Part shown: positions 45,661 to 58,878 of the stretch, piece after piece
Position numbering within the stretch: the first letter of the stretch is position 1
How the letters are laid out: every line of letters begins with the position of its first letter
Origin: Celoporthe dispersa
Taxonomy: Eukaryota > Ascomycota > Sordariomycetes > Diaporthales > Cryphonectriaceae
Assembly: GCA_016584495.1 (NCBI GenBank)
Contig: WAID01000001.1
Span: forward strand, 1,674,001 to 1,738,000
Direction: 5' to 3'
Length of the DNA stretch: 64,000 nt
The notes under the pieces: generated by a model
Database searches by the model: none
Told to the model about the DNA's origin: nothing
What the model saw: only the letters and a program-made list of their open reading frames with translations
Position numbers and translations under genes: made by a program

Positions 45661-48600
45661 TCAGTGGCTAAATACAATATCCCGCAGCCTGTCCCGCTCA
45701 CCGCTCTCCTCACACATGCCCCTGAAGATCCCACTGCCCCCATCCTTCTCCCATAGTTCCCTCGGCCGGCCGTACTCGGCGACCCGGCCGTCGCTCAGTA
45801 CCAGGATCCTGTCAAAGTCGGCGATGGTGCTCAGGCGGTGCGCGATGACGAGCAGCGTGGCGTCGGTGAACTCCTCGCGGATAGACCGCTGGATCAGTGC
45901 GTCCGTGGCCATGTCGACGGCGCTGGTCGCCTCGTCGAGGAACATCACGCGTGGGCGGGCGACGATGGCGCGGGCCAGGCAGAGGAGCTGCCGCTGGCCC
46001 TGGGACAGGTTCAGGCCGCCCTCGGAGATGGGGGACGAGAGGTCGTTGAAGATGTTGGCGTTGCCTGCAGCGGCGGCGGTCGCCTCAGAGCTGGCGGACG
46101 AGGCGGGCGGCAGCGGCGTGACGGTGCCGCCGGTGCCGCTGATCAGGTGCACGCGCTCCAGGGAGTCACGTAGCTCGGCGTCGGTGTGCCTGTCGAAGGG
46201 GTCGAGGTTGGAGCGGACGGTACCGGTGAAGAGGACGGGGTCCTGGGGGATGATGGCCAGGCGCGAGCGCAGGTCGTGCAGCTTGATCTTGGCGATGTCC
46301 AGGCCGTCGATGTGGATCGTGCCGGAGCGCGCCTCGAGGAAGCGGAAGAGCGCGAGGGTCAACGAGGACTTGCCCGCGCCGGTCCGCCCGACTACGCCGA
46401 TGCGCTCGTTACGGTTCACGCTGAAGGTGAGGCCCTTCAGCACCGGTGGCAGATCCGGTGCGTAGCCGACCACCAGGTCATCCACCTCGATGATGCCCTC
46501 GGTAGGCCATGCCGCGGGCGGGCTCGTGCCCTCGAGGGTCTCGTGCTCCAGCTCGGTAAACTCGACGATTCCTGCTTACACTGTCAGTTTTTCTTATTCT
46601 TTTCTTTTGTACTGCATCAGTTGCTCCTAAGAAGTTAGATGTGACTTACTCTCGGCTGCGTTCATGTTCAGCTCCAGGTTTGCATACAGCCGGACGGTGA
46701 AGGTGACAGCGTTTGCAAATTCCAGCGCGAAAGCCAGCGCAAAGCCCGCCAGTGCCGCGTTGATACCCGGCGTCAACAGGACCAGGACGGACACGACGAT
46801 TGCGAACATGCTGCCCACAAGCGCCATCCGCCAGCCCATCCATCGGTTGAACAGCCATAGGTGCCAGGTGGCAGTTCCGTAGTCGTCAATCTTGGCAAAC
46901 ATCTTGTCCACATACGTGTTTGTCTTGTCGAAACCTCGGATGGTAGCCACGCCTGTCAGTGCGGAGCCGAACTGCTCAAACACGGGGCTCTTGGCTGTGC
47001 TCTCCAGACGCTTCACAGGACGGGCGCCGTGGAGATACAGGATAGCAAAGCGCAGTGCGAAGACCAACAGGATCACTGCGAGCAGGACGAGGTAGGGCGA
47101 GACGAACAAGCTGGCCACGATGATGCCCATCAGCTGGAGAAAGGAGCCAGCTCCAAAGGCGAACGAGTTGGCCAGTTGGGAGTCGATAATGTGAAAGTCG
47201 GCCGTGAACCGGTTGAGGATACGGCCCACAGGCACAGTGTCTAGCCACCGCAGGGGAGCTCGCAGGATGACAAAGTTCAGCTTCGCGAAGAGCCGGCGGG
47301 ACGCGCGGATGGAGCCGACATAGGTGTACCAATACTTGAAGGTGCCGATGAGGGCAGCAGCCAGGGCGAGGGCGACGTAGATCCACATGTAGAAGCCGAG
47401 CGAGTGCTGGCCAGCATATGCGGTGGTACCGGCGGGCGAGCCTTGCGCGTGCGGATAGAGGTCGACCACCGACTGCAGAGACATGGCGTAGCTGAGGCTC
47501 TGCTCGCGCGCGGTGTCATCCCCAGTCCAGATGCGTAACCACCAAGAGCGGCCGAGCAAGATCGCCTGGACCACGAGATAGACAGCAATCAGGCCAGCCC
47601 AGAAGTTGAAACCACCAGAGTCCCTGAGGTAGACGCTGTAGACGTGGGTCTTGATGGCTCCCTGCTCACGCTTCTCGTCCTCGACGAACTTTCTGGCCTC
47701 CTGCTGCTTGGAGAGGACCTTCTTGAGTGTGTCGCCGTCGGGGCCTGTCCCGTCCGCCTCCTCGTCCGAAGCCTCCTCCGAGTTGACTGCGGTCAAGTTT
47801 TCGTCTTCCCTGATCTCCATCGAGGTTTGCTCATGGCTCTTGATGAGCTCAAGCGTCCCGTCATGCTGTAGCTCCGACAGCAGGCCGGCGTGTAAGACCT
47901 TGCCGTCGCCCAGCTCGACGAGATACTTCGTCTTGGGCTGGCATAGAGCGACGTGGTGGGTGACCAGGATCCTGGTCCTCCCGACTGCAAGGTCACCCGT
48001 GAGACACTTCTCAAAGATGTGGCGGCCGACGTGAGCATCGACTGCCGAGAAGATATCGTCAAAGACTAGAATACCTGCCCTGGAGTAGATGGCACGCGCA
48101 AGAGTGACCCGCCATTTCTGTCCACCGCTTAGATTGATCCCGTTGGCGCCAATCTCCGTCTTCTCGCCGTCCGAGAGCATCTCCAGGTCCTTGCGAAGCG
48201 CACAGACTTCGATCGTCTTTTGGTAGCGCTCTTCGTCGTGGGGGAGGCCGAACTCGATGTTGTCGCGGATGCTGGCGTTCTCGATCCACGGGATCTGGGC
48301 GACATACGCAACGCATTCAGGAATGATCCAGTTATCTCTCGTGGCCTTGCTGTCTTTCCGATCCCCAAAGGTAGGCGGTTTGGGCATAGCAATCTTTCCT
48401 GACAGTATGTCCACCTCTCCGAGGATGGCAGCAAGCATCAGAGACTTGCCTGCACCAGTCTTGCCAGAGATGACGGACAGCTCCCCCTTGGGGAATGTCA
48501 CGGTGACATCCCTCAAGACGAATCTCTCCTCATCGTCCAGCTGCTCGTCGGCAGGCCACGCGATCGAGGCATTGTCGAAGCTGACCTCCTCAGACTCGGC

Positions 48601-50534
48601 AGCGAGGTCCTCGATCTCAGGGGATTGCAGGTACTTCTCAATGCGCTGGACGGAGGTCCAGGCGTCCAAGGCATCGGTGGTCAATTCGGGAATGACGGAC
48701 AGGGTCACCTCGAGGGCTCGGAAGACGCCCAGGCTGACGAAGGCGACTGACGGCAGGAGAGCCCCGTACACGGCAGCATATACCGTCAGGGGAGACTGCG
48801 GCCAGGGCGATCGGGGTGGTGACCCAGCAGGCCAGGGAGCACGGTGTCGCTCATGAAGACAGTCCACACGCTCTTCAGCTCGTCCTCTCGCACGTCGTTG
48901 ATCTTCTGCTGCCACTGTGGCTCGGATGCCGAGAACTTGATCTGACGGATGCCCTGGAGGGCCTCATTGACAACCGCAAGCTTGTCGTCGCGGACCTTCA
49001 TCAGCTTGTCCTGGGCCTTTGCGTACCGTTTCGAGGCCCAGATGTTGACGGGCATGATCGCAAGCATCGTGGAGAAGCCCGCGAGGAGCGCCTGCCACCC
49101 CAGAAGAGACACCAGAAAGGCCAGCGAGACAATGAGCTTTGCCAGACTGCCGGGAAACATGTTCTGGAACATGGCAAAATCAGAGATCCGCTTGGTGTCG
49201 ACTCCGATCAGGTTGACCGTGCCCTGTTTGCTCTTCTTGAGGGCCTCGGACTCATCCTCCTCCGGGACCTCGGGGGAGTCTGGGGCGGTAGATTCTCCCG
49301 CGGCGGCGGCTATGACAGGCTCGGCAGCGCCGTCCTGTGCAGCTTTCTTGAGGTTCGAGTTCCTCCCGGTCCCCTTGACATCCTTCTTGCGCATGCTCTT
49401 TTCGAAGATCAGGGCCGACAGCTGGGATCGGATAGGAACCGAAAGCTCGGTGACAGATACCCAGAAGACGTGCGCCTCGACCCAGTTCTGGGCGATGATG
49501 ACGATCCCGAGCCAGATGACCCATATCCAGACATCCAGTGCGTAGGTGTCCCGCTGGGTAGATGTCTCTAGGATGCGGAGAAGTTGCAAGATGACCCACT
49601 GAGGGCCAAAGTTCAAAAAGGCCGTCACCAGGGTGAGAGTCCACTGTCTTAAGATGCTCCACCTATGAAGCCAGACTATTGCCAGCCAGAGAGATCTGTC
49701 TGGCGCACGCCTCTTCCAGTCAGCTGACAACTCGGCAGACCGAGCGTATTGGTTCAGCCGTGGGAGGTCGCCCATTTCAAGCTGTCCCCGCTCGCCGGCC
49801 TCCTTGAGGAGATGCAAGGGCCAGCCCCAGGTGAAGCGGCTGAGGGCGGACGCCGTGTACATGGCATCGATTGGCTTGCCATTGCTGTCGTATACTTCTG
49901 GCCGCCGCGGGATACACAGACTGGAGACTCCCAGGAGGATGATCGAGGCGATCTCCACGATCCGCAGCGCAAACTGCACAGGTTCGTGGCGCAACAAAAG
50001 CTCGAACTCATGTGTGCCCTGGACAAGGAGGATGATGGCCAGGACCAAGGAACACAAAAATGAGTAAAGGCCGAGGTCGTAGGACTTGACCGATGATTTC
50101 CTGCACGAGGCAATGGCGATTGCCTGGAACAGGACGAGGATCTTTTTTGGATGGGAGATTAGCCTGTGTGGACTGTTGTTGCGGCAGGGAAATGGGGGGG
50201 AGGAGGGAGAGGGCGGGCTCACCAAGGCGCCTGCGCTCAACCAATTCTCAAGAACCGGGCCATCCTTTCTGGCGCGGATGGTTGTCCATATCGCAGAGGC
50301 GATGGACGTGCCGCTCGCCAAAAAGGCAAAGAGTACGATCAAGGCCTTTGGCCATGTTGCCGAGTATGCTTCTACGGATTCTGGTGTTGCCTTGCCATCT
50401 TTGTCCTCATACCCATCCTGCCTGGGCTTGCGCGTCGTAAGCTGTGAGATAAAAGTGGAAATCGCTGGCACGGAGACAAGGCCGATAACAGCGAGGCCGG
50501 CAGCAAAGGCGATTGTTAGGGATTCATCCTGCAT
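45661..50534 (-). CDS. ABCC/MRP-type ABC transporter (full-length, frame broken near the middle)
   Basis: Full-size ABC exporter of the MRP/YCF1/YBT1 class, which typically moves conjugates or organic anions across the vacuolar or plasma membrane. Order: an N-terminal extra membrane region (from 50534, MQDESLTIAF), a first six-span domain, nucleotide-binding domain 1 (Walker A GKTGAGKS, signature LSGGQKWRV, Walker B ILVFDDIFSAVD), a second membrane domain (about 47650-46650), and nucleotide-binding domain 2 (Walker A GRTGAGKS, signature LSQGQRQLL, Walker B VMFLDEATSAVD). An intron at 46572-46649 (GTAAGT to GCAG) joins NMNAAE to RIVEFTELEHE. Two extra bases, in the C3 at 48823-48825 and the G4 at 48789-48792, break the frame; removing both yields VTTPIALAAVSLTVYAAVYG, a continuous membrane helix. 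A 59-nt intron at 50164-50222 is possible but would require another extra base, in the T6 at 50143-50148. Confidence 0.9.
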
Positions 50535-53500
50535 TTTGCAGACGAGGGTGAAGTTCTTGACTGTCTGGCCAACCCAACAGAGAGGATGGAGTCTTGAGGA
50601 AAGAAAGTGGTCGTTTGCAAAGGCGACTACTTCCTCGAGCCTCGGACCTTCGGTGAAATTATAATCAAGTCAAAGGTCAGGGTCCGACGTCAGGCGGAGG
50701 CTGAGGTGCGGATAGACCCACGGATTATGGGACTGCTAAGATGTTGACGGCACAGGGATCCGATCCTCCCCACCGAGGAGTACACCTTGGGAGGGTCTAG
50801 AGGAAGTGAGCCCTCTCAGCTGGTGCAATGGCGAGGTTATCCGATATTCACCCTCGTACTTGGAGCGGCGGAGATAAGGGCGTGCGTGGTTCTGTTGGGC
50901 TAGAAAGGTCACGCTGACGAGGACAATAAATAACCGGTTCCTGGAAAAGATCTGAGGATTTTCTCTGACGATCTCCTTCTTGGGCATGGGTGGCAGAAAA
51001 GAGAAGGGGGGGAAGAGGGGACAGGTTCGTAAGCACGGGGAATAGTTGCGTAAGAGAGCGGGAAAGAGGAAGTTGATATTTGCTCTGCCGTGGCCGTGAA
51101 CGTCAACCATACGTAACCATAATTCTGAGATTGAAGCCCCAGGACCAGCTCCACATCTGTCGCACTGTTTGGTTCGACGTCGCATAGCGGGATGCTAGCA
51201 CCAAGGTCCAGGGCGTCAAGAGAGATAGACGGAGGTCAAGCAGGAGCGGCGTGAGTCAACGGCGGGTGGCATGGCTTGACAATCGACCAGGAACATCTCG
51301 ACGGCCTTGCTGCAGGAGGGTCGGGCGGTGTGGGTGGGCACTGGAGAAGGTCGCGGAGGCGGCAGCGCGGAGATGTCCCTGTGCTCTTGATTTGCTCGGA
51401 TAGGTTGCAGGCGACCTCGGGTGCCTTAGGCAAAGTTGAGAAGGTGTGCCGGACAAAGGAGCAGCACTATGAGATTATTGTATGGGGCCCCAAAATGTGG
51501 CGGCCAGGGCGTCCGATATGGGGCTCCGTCCTTGACCATGCGCTTGATAGCAGAATGGACTATGGATACCATAGTCATTAGTTGCATGACCCAGCACATG
51601 CGGGTGAGAGAAAGTTGCAGTAGCGCGGCTATCGAGATGACGCCGTGTGTCTGGCTGCCTTGCACCCGAAGACATGAAGATCCATGTGCTGTGGGCAGGG
51701 CATCTCGGTGAGATTTCTTTTCTTTTCTTTCTTTCTTCGGCGGCTCATATCTGCACATTCCGAACGGGGGGAGTCAAGAGGGTTTGGTTAGCCATGATAT
51801 TCTCCCTGCGGTTGTGACGATTCTTAGAAAGGAGATAGAAAGTGTTTATAGCTCTCAACAGTAATTGGCTAGCCTTGGGTGATTGATTTTTGGGGCGGAG
51901 GGGGGGAGGGAACCGGTTAGGCGGAACTGCGCCCTGGCAGAAGCGAATGTCGAGTGTCTCTCTCTATATCTCTCGGATGACATGAGTTCGATCAGACATA
52001 AAGCATATGTCGAAATTCTGTCTGCCCGATGTTGCGTTTAAGTCTAAGGGAGTGGGACTATTGCAACGCCTGATGGCCTCGACCTTTTGTTGCGCGCGGA
52101 TGTATCCTTGATGGTGGAATGGTGGGATGGTGGGATGGCGACTGTGGTGGTGGCGGTGATGGTCTAGTCACACGGTAAAGGTGGGAGCTACTAATCATGA
52201 GAAGGTTACAGCCCGACAGGGGAAGCGAGTTTATCGCTATGAGTCAAATCGTCGCAGTCCTTTCGTCTCATCCTAGAAAAAGGGTCGGAAGAGGAGAAGG
52301 AAGAAGAAAAAAGCTAAAGAAAAAAGAAGAAAAAAAAGTGACTATGCTAGAACGAGGAGGTATGCACAGGATCGTACCTGCCTATAAAACTCGAAATTTT
52401 CAAATCAGGACTTGTTGACAAGGAAGGCGCAGGGTAGGGGGAAGGAAGTCATACTCATTCTTCTTAACCCACACCCCCCCCCTTCTCTCTTCAGCTTAGA
52501 AAAAAAAATAAGAATACAAATTCTACAGCGTAGATTCTCTCAATCTTGCAAACTCGCTAGGATTACTTACAAACCTGCGCAGCACATGAGTTCGTGAGGA
52601 TACTGTTGTTACTGTGCACACGTCTCCACGTCTCCAGTGTCGACGACCAGCCAAAGCCGAATCTTCTTGTTCCGTATTCCGTGTCCTTTTGACCCCGCCT
52701 GCAGCGGGCGGCCATGCTCATTCTTCCACTGACAGCAAGATCCACAGATGATGGGACAGCAAGCCAGGCCCCTGTGCATATTTCTGGCGCCTGCATGTAT
52801 GCACCAGGTAGATGGACCTGCATCTGTTCCATGTGCCGCCCATGTAGGTACAGACGGTGAGCCAGAGCTTCATCTTTGCCGACCCGGCCGTGGAACATGA
52901 TAGGTAGCCAGATATTGGCCGACGCCATTCATGGCCGCTGCTCCAATGCCGACAGCGAGCGAGTGTCTTGGGCGCTATTGCTGTGTGTCGTCTGTGTGTA
53001 TGCATGCTTGCTTATGCCACGGCTGCACCTAAGCAGAATGACCACCATGGCTGCATGTCTCGGAGCTGTCCATGTGCCATCACCGTGACGGCCATTGGCT
53101 CCAGCATCTCCTGCACCTGAGGTCTTGGGTGGGCTGATCCCCCGTTTCAAAACAGAGCTTGGGCCTAACTGGGCAGATGTATTCCGAGGATCTCCCAAGG
53201 GCAGATCGGCCGCCGTCTAGGACTTGTCTGCTGGGGCGCGTGACCTGTTACCAGGACCATCTCCCTCAGGACAGGATGCATCCAATCCCATACATCACGC
53301 TCATACATAGTAGTATCATACTGCGTACTACTTATGTAGGTGGGTAGGAGAGTGTGTAGCAGGAGGGTGAGGGGGTGTGGAACGGAGACACGGCCCCCAA
53401 ATGCTGGAGAGCTAGCTGTTGGAGCTGCCGTCTAAGCTGGCGACCAGCCGTTGGAGGAGCTAACGCTGAGCACCACAAACGCCAAGAAGACGGGCCCAGC

Positions 53501-54022
53501 CCCAGGGCATAGGCGTCCACTGAGGAGTAGTGAGGAGCAGCAGCAGTAGTAGCAGCAGCAGCAGCAGCAGCAACCTTCATCAGAGCTGAGAGAGTGTCCA
53601 TCTGTTATGTGATCTGATCTGATCTGCAGCCATTGAAACCAACAGACTGACTGACCACCACCTCCTCATCCGGATCCTGTTCTCCTCCTCCTCCTCCTCC
53701 TCCTCCTCTTTTCAGCACCTCTCGACAATCTGCAGAGCAAAAAGTCCTCCCCACCCTACCCGATTCTCCCGAACCTCCCACCCGCACTCCGATCCAGCGA
53801 CCTAACCTCGTCGAGCACGCGTCCACGTCGAGATCCGACAGTTCCAAGTCGCGTCGGGAACACGATCCAGAGCTGCTGGACGAGCCCACCCACCACCCCC
53901 TTCCTCTTCTCGACAGCCTACCGTCCACAGCGAACCTCCACGGTGTACCATCGCCCCCTGGATCCATATATCATTGCCGTACATGAGAGAGAACACGGTC
54001 TCCAGACCGCCTGCGTGCCAAA
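50535..54022. promoter_or_regulatory. 3.5-kb divergent intergenic region between the ABC transporter and Cac2
   Basis: The region must contain the promoters of both divergent genes. It includes pyrimidine-rich stretches, an A-rich purine tract at 52293-52338 and CAG/GAG repeats near 53540-53575 and 53680-53710. No supported gene, tRNA or transposon was found. The long upstream region would fit a regulated transporter promoter, but that is inference. Confidence 0.35.
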
Positions 54023-56500
54023 ATGAAGGCCACACCTCTGATCATCAATTGGCACGACCAGACCCAGCCCATCTACTCGGCCCACTTCGAGCCTTCAGGC
54101 AAGGGCCGTCTGGCAACTGCTGGTGGTGATACGAATGTCCGAGTACGGCGCACACACTTGTTTACCTCATCTTCTCATGTCCTGCGGCCTGTCTGCTGAC
54201 CGTGCCTCTGCAGCTCTGGCGTGTCGAGTCGAACGGCGAGGAGCGGAAGGTCGAATACCTCGCGACCCTGTCCAAGCACACACAAGCCGTCAACGTCGTA
54301 AGGTGGTCACCGAAAAGTACGACGGCCCCTCCCCTTCCCCCTTCCCGCTACCTCTTTTATGACTATCACCAGGCCTCTGACAGTATCAATATTCACAACA
54401 GGTGAAACCCTCGCGTCAGCTGGTGACGATGGCAACGTGATCCTATGGGTCCCCTCCGAGGCGACCAACCCCGCCTTTGGTAGCGATGGCTTCGACGACA
54501 AGGAAAGCTGGAGGACCAAGCACATGTGCCGCTCCTCCGGCTCAGAGATCTACGACCTGGCCTGGGCCCCCGATGGCTCGTACTTTATCATTGGGAGCAT
54601 GGACAACGTGGCTAGGATCTACAATGCTGCGACGGGTATGCAACACACCTCGGCCGGCCTGCGGCGGGATGCGGACGGGAAGATTGCTGACGGCCAGGAC
54701 TTATAATACAGGCACTCTGATACGACAGATCGCGGAGCACAACCACTACGTCCAGGGCGTGGCCTGGGATCCCCTCAACGAATATATAGCCACCCAGTCG
54801 TCTGACCGCTCCGTCCATGTCTACTCGCTCAAGACCAAGGACGGTCACTACAGCCTCACCAACGACACAGACAAACCCCCTCGGGTCGTTATCCACATCA
54901 AGTCCGACCTGCCACCGCCCCGTCGGATCTCCTCCAGCAGCCCTGCACCGCCAGACTTTGGCCATCGGGCTCAATTGGCCGTGATCGACGCCGTTCCTGG
55001 GATCGGTAGCACCACGAGCGCCCCGATCGGCTCCCCGGTGCCGTCCGCGCCGGGCACACCCACCTCGATAGCACTACCGATGAACCCCCCGAGCGTCATG
55101 GGCCAGAGCCGAAGATCGTCCTTTTCGTCACGACGGTCCGCCAGCCCCGCACCGTCCATGCCTCTACCCGCTGTGATGCCGATGGAGGCTTCTCCCAAAC
55201 CTGTACCCACAAGCATGAGCGTCAAGAATGCCAGCCTCTACGCCAACGAGACCCTCACGTCGTTCTTCCGGAGATTAACATTTACCCCGGATGGCAGTCT
55301 CCTCTTGACGCCCGCCGGGCAGTATCAGTCCCAGCACCTAACAGCGGACGGGAAGCCCTCGTATGAGGTCATCAATACTGTCTACATCTATACGAGAGGA
55401 GGCATCAACAAGCCCCCGTCGGCACATCTGCCCGGGCACAAGAAGCCCTCCGTCTGCGTGAGGTGTTCGCCCACATACTACCCCCTGCGGACCTCTCCCG
55501 TGGTGACCAAAAACATCACCATCGACACGTCCTCTGCAGAGGACCCCATCCCATCACTACCCGAGCCCCTGTCAAAATCATCTCCCGCGCCTTCTGTTAT
55601 GGACCCGCCGCCTCCGCCGTCTTCCGAGCCCATGGTTAGGGCCCTGAGCACAGATTTGACACCTGCGTCGGCAGGCCCCAAGGCAGCATTCGCACTCCCC
55701 TACAGGATGGTGTATGCCGTCGCAACGCAGGATTCGATTCTCATCTACGACACCCAGCAACAGACGCCCATATGCATCGTCAGCAACCTGCATTGTGCAA
55801 CATTCACTGATCTCGCGTGGTAAGCTGGAAGATGAAGCTGTGTCTTTTCTTTTTGAGAAAGAAAAAAGCCTAGAGATTTGCAAGTTTCTAACCATATCAT
55901 AGGTCTTCTGATGGCACAACACTGCTGGTCACGTCGTCTGATGGATTCTGCTCAGCGATATCGTTCTCCCCGTCAGATCTCGGGGAGGTGCTAAAAGGCG
56001 ATCCGCAGAAGCGGCGCCAGGAAGCAGCAGAGGCGGTGGCGTCAGGGTCAGCGCAGACCACGCCTGTCCCAACACCCACCTCACAGTTTGCGCCACCATC
56101 GCCATTTACGGGCGGCTCGCAGCATCGACACCGAGATTCGATGAACTCGTTCACAGCGCCGTCCCCACCCCCACCGGCGTCATTTGTCAGCCAGAGGCCA
56201 TCGTCCCCCGCGAGGTCTAACTCGACGTCCTCGATAATAACACAGAACTCGGTGGCGCCGACAGGGCCGCCGACGCTACTCGCCGGGAGCGTACCTGGGC
56301 TGACTGCCACCAACTCAGGCAAGGTGACTGGTGTACCCATCACCACACCACCCGAGACACCACGAAGCGCCGGCAACAGCGTCGCCGGCCAGAAGAGAGA
56401 CCTGAGCGAGAGCGAGAAGGAAGAGACGGAAGGACAACCAAAGAAGAAGCGGATCGCGCCTACTCTGATCAGCGGGCCTAGCATCGACCCGAAACCCTGA
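54023..56500 (+). CDS. cac2: CAF-1 complex subunit Cac2/p60
   Basis: WD40 subunit of chromatin assembly factor 1, which deposits H3-H4 on newly replicated DNA with PCNA. There are five exons: 54023-54142, 54214-54316, 54402-54635, 54712-55819 and 55903-56500. The four introns are 71, 85, 76 and 83 nt with CTGAC or CTAAC branch points. All phases agree, giving 720 aa. The start MKATPLIINWHDQTQPIYSAHF is characteristic of the family. WD repeats include GRLATAGGDTNVRLWRV, TLASAGDDGNVILWVP, SYFIIGSMDNVARIYN and YIATQSSDRSVHVYS. A long serine/proline-rich insert spans about residues 230-310. The C-terminal tail is disordered with a basic KKKRI NLS-like motif. The gene is intact. Links to KMT6 at 8671-12209: the two complexes share a p48-type WD subunit in fungi. 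Confidence 0.95.
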
Positions 56501-57307
56501 AGGGAGAGTATGACCAGGAGCGAAACAGGAAAGGGAGACGATTTTACTTCAGAGTAGGTTTGATGAGCCAAAAGGGAGATTTAAGGTTTTTTTCTTTTTC
56601 TTTTCTTTTTTTTAGGTGTAGGTATGTGTGTATATGTGGAGGAGGGCGCACAGGATGCATACAATATGGGTGCGATTCTGGGCTGGGATTTCGATGCAAC
56701 CAGGAAGGCAGATTGCCCGTCATCCTGCCTCGTAAAGACGAACAGCCGTCTTATTTCTTTAGTAAATCGCGGGAGTTTCTAAACATGGAACAACAGCCTG
56801 GCGTTTGATACTGGGCAGGGCAGGGCACGGCATTGGTAGACAGGTTGTGTGTATGGTTTCGAGTCTCATAGCATCAGACATGAATCCGTCCGGTATATGC
56901 TTAGCCAAGGGGTGTTTGAACGATTATTTGCATGGCCTTTTCTTTCCTGTCTAACCGAGGGGCAGCAATAGCCTCGCAATGAATCTTATTTTGCCTATCT
57001 TATAGGCAGGTAGAAAATCAATTGCGCATATTTTGTTTGTGTCTGCTTCGACGATGGCAGCAAATAGACTAGTTCTTTTTCGGGTCAAATAACGGCAGGC
57101 CGCAGTATGTATTCGTGTATTGAATATTACGTACCGGAGACCTTTTTTTTTTTTTGTGTTTTTTTTGCCACCGTCTCGGCTACATACTTCTAAGCGCTCA
57201 ATGAAGAGTACACAAGAGCAACAAAGGGAGAAAGGGAGCGGCCTTTACGCTGTATTTCTTCTCAGATCACCAGCGCATATATACGTGCACGCGTCATCTC
57301 GCGCGAT
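56501..57307. other. Intergenic region (Cac2 3' end / phosphoesterase 5' end)
   Basis: 0.8 kb containing the Cac2 3' UTR and the promoter of the downstream gene, with T-rich tracts at 56587-56614 and 57142-57170. No gene was seen. Confidence 0.4.
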
Positions 57308-58878
57308 ATGAGCTCCCGACCAAAGAGAAAGTCCAACCTCGAGCTGATCGCGAACCCGTTTGTTAAGAAGCGCAACCTTACCTGGAGGGTGTCGCAGCCT
57401 TCGTCGCTACCAGGTGGTGAGCGCAGGCGTAGTCGCGAGGCCACAGATGAGGCTCGAGTGGAGACGAGGCATGGCACAGTGGATATGAAGAGGGAGGAGG
57501 AAGAGGGTAGCGGAGCAGACAGGCGACCCGCCTCCTCGCCACCATCACCTCCGTCGACCTCCACCACCATCACCAGCAGCGATCCTCCCCCTACACCCAA
57601 CACCCTCCTCATCAAATCAAACCAGCTTTCAGCTAGCGACCAGCAGCACCTCACCCACTTCGCCCACCAGCTGCAAGCCCACACCCGTCCTCCTCCCCTC
57701 CAGCCCCATCTCCCCCTCCTCCCTATCCCTCACTACACCACCCTCTACAGTCACAACGCCCACTCCCCCCGAGGCGCCCATTTTGTAGTAACACAGCACG
57801 ACCACCCAATAGCCGGTCCCCACTACGACCTCCGCCTCCAGATCAACCAGACCTCGTCGTGCTCGTGGGCAATCATGTACGGTCTACCTGGAGACCCGAA
57901 CGCGAAGGGGAAGTCAGGTGGCCGGGGAAATGGTGGGGGCTGTGTGAGAGGGGTAGTGGAGACGCGGGTTCATTGTCTTTGGAATCATCTTGTCGAGATG
58001 GGCGGGTTAGAGGTGGGAAGTCTGTTGATCTGGGATATGGGAGAGTATGAGGTTTTGCGGTTGAAACCGAGAAGACGAGGATCGCCGTCGGACTCGGGCG
58101 GAGAGGAGGATCGAGATGCAGAGGAGGAGGATGAGGAGGGCTGGAACGGGCTGACGCAGCAGGAGAAGCTGGCGCGTGCATTCGCCGACAGGAAGATCCG
58201 GCTCAGGCTGAAAGGATGGAGGCTGCCGAGGGAGTACGTCGTCAACCTCCGCCTGACGCGGGAGGAGGATGTCATGGGGAGGGCTAGGGCTGCTACGAGG
58301 GCTACTGGGAGGGAGGAGGGAGCAAAACGGCGGAGACGGCGGGGGTCGAGACGTAGGCGTGTTCCTCAGAGGAGGGCGGGTCCAGATACGAGCAGCAGCG
58401 GTGATGATGACAACAGCGACGGTTCACAGGACCAGAGCACAGCAGAGGACCCACAGACATGGAGAGAGAGATCCGCGAGCTGGAGGACGAGGAGGTGAGG
58501 AAGACGAACGCGTACTCTGGCGCGTCTAACACCATTGGTAGTGTTCACCAGCGGAAGTGGTTTCTGGCGCTGGACAGGGAGGCCTGTGGGTTTGTCAGGG
58601 TGAGAAGGAAGAAGAGGAGGGAGGAGGAGGGAGACGGGAGGATCTGGTGGTGGGAGGAGGAGGAGGAGAAGAAGAAGAGAAGGACGAGGACTGATGATGA
58701 GGCTATTACCCACGACGAGGCTGAGGAGGAGCACAGGAGGCTGCAGTGGCCCTTTTACGTCCGTGGTCCGGACTATGAGAGGAGTATCGTCACGGGACGG
58801 CTGGGGAGTGATGTGTTGAGAGACGAGGGCGTGGTGGGTTTTGTTGGGCGCAGGGGCTGGAGGCCCATCCTGCATTAA
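57308..58878 (+). CDS. LigD-type 3'-phosphoesterase domain protein
   Basis: Eukaryotic protein with the 3'-phosphoesterase (PE) fold known from bacterial DNA ligase D, where it removes 3'-ribonucleotides and phosphates from DNA ends. The core is at about residues 155-240: AHFVVTQHDH, then GPHYDLRLQ (the expected catalytic His/Asp/Arg cluster), SWAIMYGLP, and ETRVHCLWNH, which supplies the third histidine. A later RLRLKGWRLPREYVVNLRL matches the end of the PE fold. The C-terminal part ends FYVRGPDYERSIVTGRLGS and WRPILH. No ligase or primase domain is attached. A GA-repeat tract at 58459-58472 appears two bases too long: removing GA joins WREIRELEDEEVRK in frame and carries the protein to TAA 58878, about 520 aa. 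The start at 57308 opens MSSRPKRKSNLE, which is nuclear-signal-like. Confidence 0.78.
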
